From the NCBI GenBank assembly GCA_040752295.1, contig JBFMFE010000079.1, positions 1 to 19,023 on the forward strand: a DNA stretch of 19,023 nt. Direction: 5' to 3'. Origin of the DNA: JBFMFE01 sp040752295 (GTDB lineage: Bacteria; UBP15; UBA6099; JBFMBQ01). Shown here piece after piece: positions 17,101 through 19,023 of this stretch. The notes beneath the pieces were generated by a model that searched no databases, was not told where the DNA came from, and saw only the letters and a list, made by a program, of their open reading frames with translations. Every line of letters begins with the position of its first letter. Within the stretch, counting starts at the first letter, position 1. The position numbers and the translations under genes are program-made.

Positions 17101-19023
17101 CGTCTATTATTATGACACCGACGCGCCGGACAACCCCGCCGCGCCCGTGAACGGTTGGGACACTTCGGCGAAGGCAACCGTCCTAACGAGCGGGCAGAGT
17201 TACACATACCTGAATCCGTACTTCGAGTGGAGCGCCCCGAGCGACAACCCCGCCGCGCCGCTTCTCAGCTCCGGCGTTGACGGCTACTACGCGGGGTTCG
17301 CGACCGACGTGAACTACGACCCGACCGCCTACCAGACGGCGACGAGCTTCACCGGCACGCCGACGACGTGCTACGAAAACTGGTATCTGAAACTCAAGAC
17401 CGCCGACAAAACAACGCCGCAGAACGTGAACTCGACGTCGGTCGTGGCGTTCACGTACGTGAGGAAGGGGACGATTTCCATAACCGACAACCAGGGCGGC
17501 GACGACACGTGGCGAAACGCGACGGTAACATACGACGTTGATTTCGGAATCAGTTGCGGTACACTGGATCGCATTCAGTACACATTATGGTCAGCCGCGG
17601 GTATGAGTACCGGAACCGGCACCGAGATCGTTACATGGACGACCTTCCAGGGGCCCGCGATGGGCACGGATACATACAACACCGACTGGCCGCTTCTCGA
17701 CGCCGACTGGGGCAGTGCAACGGACGGTATAAACTGGGTTTCCGTGCGCGCTTACGATACGTTGGGCAACTACGAGACGGCGACGGACGTGTTCTACATA
17801 CTGAAGGACGCGCAGGCGCCGGACAACCCGGCGGTGACCGGGTACGACAGCGCGGCGCAGGCGACGACGCTCACGGACGACACGTGGTACAAGTATCCCA
17901 ATCCATACTTTTCATGGGCGGGGGCGAGCGACAACCCTCAGCCGCCCGCGCTCAGTTCGGGGTTCAAGCAGTTCAACCTGTACTTCGGGACGGAGAACTG
18001 CGGAGCGCCGACGTATTCGACGGACGGGTTCGCGACGGAGATAGTGATGACGCTCGCGTCGAACACGGTGTACTACCTGTGCATGAGCTGCGAGGACAAC
18101 GTTGGGAACGCCACGACGACGACGCGCGCGTTCACTTACAAATACGACCCCGATCCGCCGACGATATCGTTCGCGTCGGGGGCGGCGTCGTTCGCATCCG
18201 AGTCGAGCAGCTACATGTGGGTCTCGTCAAAGAACGGGAAATTGTACTTCGATCCGAGCCTGCCCGCGACCGCCACGTTCTCGGTTTACGGGACCGCCGC
18301 CGACCCGTACGCGGGGATTGCGACCGTGACGTTCAGCGCGGCGTTCGCCGACGCGCCGTCGGCGCAGACGTGGACGCCCGCGACGACGCCGGTCAGCTTC
18401 GACAGCGACTGGAACAGCGACACTTACGACGTCGCCGCGGGGGATACGGATGCGACGATAACCATCACGGCGTACGACTTTGCTGGGAACACGACGGCGA
18501 CGGACGTCGCCGTCGTGGCGACGAACGCACTCTTCATCGAGTACGCCACGATGACGCCGCCCTGGATACCGAACTACGTGGTTTTCAACGTTTATTATCC
18601 GGATTACATAGACCTCGGAAACGCCGGAACGGAGATGACAGCGGGCGAGGCTGGCGGGGGGATGTACGCAACCGTCACGGCGGGTGTTGACAACTCGAAA
18701 TTCATTAAGGTTTACAACAGGGACGGCACGTCGAGGTCCGTGTACGACGACATAAACGACGCCGGGGTCGCGAACAGCTTCTACGTGAACAAGCTCGAGC
18801 ACCTTGCCGCTTCAAACAATTGCGGGTCGTACACACTGCCCCAGGGCGCATGGTGCCTCGAAATCATTTCAAGGGCATGCATATCGGACGCGAACAATCC
18901 GCACTACGCCGGCGTGCGCGCGGACGGGGGCGACGGCACCGACAAGATAACGGCGGATGGATTCACCAGCGCACTCGCGCTGGAGAAGACCACCGACGGC
19001 GACCTGAACGGCGGGACGCCGAC
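8126..19023 (+). CDS. giant exported multidomain protein with NHL propeller and Ig-like repeats (3' truncated by window)
   Basis: One frame stays open from 8126 to the window end: 3,632 codons with no stop. I checked frame continuity at seven points. An alternative start is the ATG at 8138; neither has a clear Shine-Dalgarno. A signal peptide ends at LPAHA (residue 29). An FlgD/Ig-like segment with TPDPFTPG follows. Residues ~136-742 hold NHL-type propeller repeats (PRGIAVDSSGNIYIS, PKGLAVDPDSQWIWIADTDN). Then come a Big-type domain with SRAGEVTIEVAFCKDMD and further Ig-like domains opening with DTTAPDPP or APDNPA. Calcium-type acidic loops (DANSDGNYDNGE, DTDDDGYFEPGTDD) and three recurring module types are listed separately. 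No enzyme motif is visible. It is likely a surface or matrix protein; the anchor or secretion signal at the C-terminus is outside the window. Confidence 0.88.
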   Translation, partial: MYEVMRTLTKRTFLIAAFIGFQFSLPAHANIVSLSNTPDPFTPGTTDVSVDLDTPPAFTDLVIEILDPNNLMGDGVNSIQRRLFGKRIDYDLTGVNAVTFDGYEDLGLTLFAEGTYQAKAYEGMTATYNMKIQGTGIELSGPADMAVDSNGNIYLVNNQNGCVEKINPQGTLLVKFGCNYMDTPIIYPRGIAVDSSGNIYISADDGTGVYRIEKWSSSGTPINQSYITGANVANARGLGIDRVVIPERLYLAGCSAADVFCRFSVDTGAFIDQWDSNNTTAYDIDVIQGGGNIYTVSRDDLHLRTNAWGAGCNVDTDGFGSGPAIGVTVDAGGNAIISNQYGDYIRKYNSSCVLQYSYGSEGSGDDQFRDPYGVVIYTTDNLVYVNDSGNNRIKVVNDTGAAFTFNKHIEGDNYNIPRPIGMDVDPAKNIYIALRDMAKVKTFTYNGQYTEGTGEALGKLGTLGGFGSGCGKYEGLFDVAVWDDPADADGIADKIYVSFDAGAAEDLQCYNVDTGCWNNGNCCGKEGELPASPGNGCGAGWGNNGIAPGGITTYCFGVGSGDDGRVYCPSNTADRIYYYEHDGTYVGYYDPNLGGTPYDVEIAPFANMMVTSGTSGTLGKVRPNGTLLYSLSAQNNLGNSVDVWGISVDKFGNVYMAMTPNTAGDPSHGVIKYSNYGYPGDSSAAPNHVREWMAQIPTDGTAGTGDGQFKNPKGLAVDPDSQWIWIADTDNNRAQKFILNYNTMTDPITIQCTGNPRVNLVTLSGTPVTVIGGNTYSRAGEVTIEVAFCKDMDNTATPTVTFTTVNSVEFTVTQTYYSGNIWRGTVTVPDYTHTLCGNGTPPSTCDGQAQISILDAKDTLGNYIVPNPTNPVTDPGKNYLLFVIDTTAPDPPTITSPLDDTTTTLTIQPVTGISEANAAVRVTVTTFACIVREDSSSLNDTYDAGVDTLITGACAGGEMLTRFGSLEKYYDANSDGNYDNGEPVIQDTGATSGYYDGTDRVLVGTAPTPGETLTAFASNEKVKIDDYQDTTADSVGDFYGNDINLTLGANYIAARAIDVAGNAGLYSASRVKRTRSLTDPGVATISPNTDIQIDSSGQWTITFTAIDPFPPGGAPCAAAAPYDCYVVIDVPSGWSEPNETSGLAGELSVTEGVGTTLIAGADKVITNAGSQTIYVNINSMNSGSYFDLVYGATDPPGAQVTTSAALGLNEFRMRSANKGPLQTLTSPAVNVRGLPIKVSHTGNMPATLYDEQQNVKIMTVTFRNISPVKTVEIKGLRLTFVTYGASPTPDQIITRAVVKDLAITYVDETNILGNSVGNVLALNIPGGNEIVIGPGAARSVFVYFDFASTISSLGLGNPGLEILLDADTKIYTGASTGLTETMLTDSGANWAVNTLLGYMLIPDTAAATHTYVVKKNTATAATVRENTMVTDGATTGDPYAIGNADDTLIVKEQSSQVSLRAGPDTGDTFYPDAGDTDPQMSSGKAGKFLPPPIAQNVTVSVYGQGWNPVAQKLSKGQTGSKPFILKVKMYDQLLAADCTPTCTVVKVDSAALFSVGETIYIGDDSGVEQRTIAAVNTGVTPNEITISSPTSRAFLVANNSYVTRSGASVKLYNEIFTIWDCHTNAACNVVNDDWIDPGGPNTVISRSALRKSGTTNYFINDSSIEASGDTITLDTSLNPIILTNAEESMNIDVLIDILCSPGFPDCSLGTNESKLKLSVQKASQIRASTFQSLLADCIATATVYVSDASKYAVGGMVVVGDDNGSEWKTVLSRDTVADTVTFTSATTGSYTTAAGAYLSHTKTNGSFPMVSYIATIQDHAEITVQDVEVVEDALCPSELYYGEQFTVRVTVQNTSGDRPLAYVDPSAADLKLVRFSDSVDYTSQFTITPLTSTFSLLAGATGTATYTVFQDKGTTIAECPDYFVTNTAANKPSARDGNDYQDSDPLYVNYDSDGDPTPPNEPSIKPTKAYVKVYPVDASTPAAGAANVLVLNFTITDSPDHPLGEIIRSLKIASYNTTDSDVANVVLWEDTDDDGYFEPGTDDASWATTTFSGASATFVFTGPYPQVPATATQRFFVSYDIATAVTDGDTLDAALAANGITLGDNDGVDPVIADFTIPPSEMNSLGVSTINVVATKLKLLPASSQSCPEAEKVINIYAYDDYDNLDTGSSQYVELNVDLSGQFTNTTLASPCYNTPLCTSPPDNNVTGNLVAGVATVNVTDSVIELVTVTPTSGLTNSTATVNFAGTVCMNARSVTPTTPPAAVTDVLIMDIKITNGLGSAITVNALTVNNVGAATDTEIATATLYYDSNDNLAFDAADTVLGTPGAFTSGSRTFNFSQSVPAATAEYFFVTYNLASVINDGDTLDGETPINGLTYNDGADKTLDDIVTNSPGVSTVNIVANTIRLVPDHSTEALLADCGAGCTVVTVADASIYEVGGGVTLVDDLNEEIMTVTAVDTSGPETVTFSTAPQTATFTVANNAFLRNFAGSSRELTARAEDTYGNLATQLPEGSQQVQESCDLNSYVSATTLVGGLTGGQVTTGDLTTGTAGTTFTDNVCLTETVTVTSASALTNNLSATINFPGDPTLDVTPPSTGEIGFQSLCTNDPTPVINVVSSTDDCAGIKWVRFACEDTLAAFLNAAWVTIQPPQLNLDVCCNCPGDPRDVGCGFNITTGETCLDWDGAACPGGWYPNAASGCTSTEGAKLVYVQFKDANNNVSAVPGADSDTTILDNTSPQMSAFYFSAGGGSPDPYFFGSYDYGECTTAREPDIDGSDATKPLETNGILSDECPLWFSNTVEATQTVSIMLTYTETGATTTFQGSPAFGDPIQSAYGATGTDVTVAIDYGVDSTDGTAATTTITFELFDGCGNGATETFEFWRDVESPGATSASGYASDSKAIPITTATWYGYSNPYFEWSAGTDNPAGTPYLYNAGLGNYQYDFSTESDPNAAIPYNTTATGFSATGPLVSGYYYYLRMRTTDNVNNSSATGQAFVYYYDTDAPDNPAAPVNGWDTSAKATVLTSGQSYTYLNPYFEWSAPSDNPAAPLLSSGVDGYYAGFATDVNYDPTAYQTATSFTGTPTTCYENWYLKLKTADKTTPQNVNSTSVVAFTYVRKGTISITDNQGGDDTWRNATVTYDVDFGISCGTLDRIQYTLWSAAGMSTGTGTEIVTWTTFQGPAMGTDTYNTDWPLLDADWGSATDGINWVSVRAYDTLGNYETATDVFYILKDAQAPDNPAVTGYDSAAQATTLTDDTWYKYPNPYFSWAGASDNPQPPALSSGFKQFNLYFGTENCGAPTYSTDGFATEIVMTLASNTVYYLCMSCEDNVGNATTTTRAFTYKYDPDPPTISFASGAASFASESSSYMWVSSKNGKLYFDPSLPATATFSVYGTAADPYAGIATVTFSAAFADAPSAQTWTPATTPVSFDSDWNSDTYDVAAGDTDATITITAYDFAGNTTATDVAVVATNALFIEYATMTPPWIPNYVVFNVYYPDYIDLGNAGTEMTAGEAGGGMYATVTAGVDNSKFIKVYNRDGTSRSVYDDINDAGVANSFYVNKLEHLAASNNCGSYTLPQGAWCLEIISRACISDANNPHYAGVRADGGDGTDKITADGFTSALALEKTTDGDLNGGTP
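12722..12943 (+). repeat. LLADC module, copy 1 (within giant CDS)
   Basis: Encodes about 74 residues starting LLAADC, then TVVKVDSAALFSVGETIYIG, DDSG, and ending in VANNSYVTRSG. It aligns with copies 2 and 3 over its full length: LLADC, TV.V.DAS..VG, a DD turn, a T/V-rich hairpin and an ANN(S/A)(Y/F) end. It is flanked by Ig-like sequence (KPFILKVKMYDQ before, ASVKLYNEIFTIW after). The pattern suggests a small beta barrel; no named family is claimed. Confidence 0.75.
13322..13531 (+). repeat. LLADC module, copy 2 (within giant CDS)
   Basis: Encodes about 70 residues: LLADC, TVYVSDASKYAVGGMVVVG, DDNG, then TVTFTSATTGSYTTAAGAYL. It begins 600 bases after copy 1. The preceding ASQIRASTFQS resembles the ANTIRLVPDHSTEA that precedes copy 3, so the two share an entry point. 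The second Cys found in copies 1 and 3 is absent here. Confidence 0.75.
14081..14548 (+). repeat. ~150-aa beta module V, copy 1 (within giant CDS)
   Basis: Encodes NVLVLNFTITDS..., a LWEDTDDDGYFEPGTDD acidic loop, TFSG..TFVFTG, a P-x-A/T-rich turn with RFFVSYDIA, then DGDTLDAALAANGITLGDN and VSTINVVATKLKLLP. The same order of motifs recurs from 14915. The acidic loop has the spacing of a calcium-binding DxDxDG turn. A Big-like domain with an ALTN/GLTN..ATVNF ending follows each copy. Confidence 0.75.
14915..15349 (+). repeat. ~145-aa beta module V, copy 2 (within giant CDS)
   Basis: Encodes VTDVLIMDIKITNG..., LYYDSNDNLAFDAADTVLG, an RTFNFSQSVPAATAEYFFVT stretch, DGDTLDGETPINGLTYND and VSTVNIVANTIRLVP. 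It follows copy 1's Big-like tail directly, so the V plus Big pair is a tandem duplication of about 0.8 kb. Divergence at protein level is large, so the duplication is old. Confidence 0.75.
15368..15584 (+). repeat. LLADC module, copy 3 (within giant CDS)
   Basis: Encodes about 72 residues: LLADCGAGC, TVVTVADASIYEVGGGVTLV, DDLN, and VANNAFLRN at the end. It interrupts a Big-like domain. Upstream, the paralogous domain reads LKLLPASSQSCPEAEKVINI without interruption (from ~14531). Here the equivalent IRLVPDHST and SSRELTARAEDTYGN are separated by the module. The nucleotides CTGCTGGCGGA(C/T)TGC at the module start agree with copy 1 apart from one extra codon. Confidence 0.78.
16088..16216 (+). 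other. cysteine-rich segment within giant CDS
   Basis: Seven Cys codons occur within 43 residues, beginning DVCCNC and ending ASGCTS, in a protein that otherwise has scattered Cys. No zinc-finger spacing is evident. Because the protein is exported, disulfides are the simplest explanation. It lies in the segment that follows SSTDDCAGIKWVRFACED. Confidence 0.6.
16769..17131 (+). repeat. NPYFxW Ig/Fn3-like module, copy 1 (within giant CDS)
   Basis: Encodes ESPGATSASGYASDSKA, then TWYGYSNPYFEWSAGTDNPA, a YYYYLRMRTTDNVNNSS strand and a closing aromatic strand before DTDAPDNPA. Length and motif order match two further copies, and the fold is likely an Fn3- or Ig-like sandwich. Confidence 0.72.
17120..17470 (+). 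repeat. NPYFxW Ig/Fn3-like module, copy 2 (within giant CDS)
   Basis: Encodes DAPDNPAAPVNGWDTSAKAT, YTYLNPYFEWSAPSDNPAAP, LLSSGVDGYYAGFAT and WYLKLKTADK. It follows copy 1 directly, sharing the APDNPA junction. A different Ig-like domain (ISITDNQGGDDTWRNATVTY) separates it from copy 3. Confidence 0.72.
17807..18158 (+). repeat. NPYFxW Ig/Fn3-like module, copy 3 (within giant CDS)
   Basis: Encodes DAQAPDNPAVTGYDSAAQAT, TWYKYPNPYFSWAGASDNPQ, PALSSGFKQFNLYFGTENC and VYYLCMSCEDNVGNATTTT. The LSSG segment is closest to copy 2, the TWY opening to copy 1. Two extra Cys pairs are present. Confidence 0.72.

Noticed and set aside
17554..18690. A 378-aa plus-strand open frame inside the giant gene
   Set aside because: It is Arg-rich, low in complexity and out of frame with the continuous Ig-like translation. 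It is a shadow of GC-rich coding DNA.

Overview
This window looks like a piece of a metagenome-assembled chromosome from an uncultured, probably Gram-negative bacterium. The genes are GC-rich and the intergenic DNA is AT-richer. It encodes a lipoprotein and several exported proteins, and it carries an exactly 100-base run of N, typical of a scaffolding gap of unknown size. I cannot assign a phylum from sequence alone.

Region 1 (1-3.6 kb): a possible C-terminal fragment of an AT-rich gene is followed by a PfkB-family sugar kinase on the minus strand. Divergent from it is an exported neutral/alkaline ceramidase-like hydrolase with an extra N-terminal region of about 300 residues. Region 2 (3.6-4.5 kb): a small helical protein overlaps a stand-alone Pol-beta-type nucleotidyltransferase, and a 142-bp REPIN-like double-hairpin repeat follows. 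Region 3 (4.6-7.0 kb): a cyclic-di-GMP-I (GEMM-I) riboswitch and a strong terminator-like hairpin stand in front of a 736-aa lipoprotein. The lipoprotein has duplicated helical segments, a Big_2-like domain and a LamG-like domain. Region 4 (7.0-8.0 kb): a repeat cassette holds three identical 116-bp palindromic repeats, a GxxExxY (PD-(D/E)XK-like) gene and the assembly gap. The sequence on the two sides of the gap suggests that a second tandem copy of the cassette is missing.

Region 5 (8.1-19.0 kb): one uninterrupted reading frame of at least 3,632 codons runs off the end of the window. It encodes a giant exported protein with a signal peptide, an NHL-type beta-propeller region and a long series of Ig-like and other beta modules. 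Several module types recur. The most striking is a ~70-aa 'LLADC' module present three times. In one case it interrupts a host domain whose uninterrupted paralogue lies about 0.8 kb upstream in the same gene.

Taken together, the right half encodes a cell-surface system: a c-di-GMP-controlled lipoprotein next to a giant secreted repeat protein. This would fit adhesion or matrix formation, but no function is demonstrated. The repeat cassette sits exactly between these two co-oriented genes and may have separated them.
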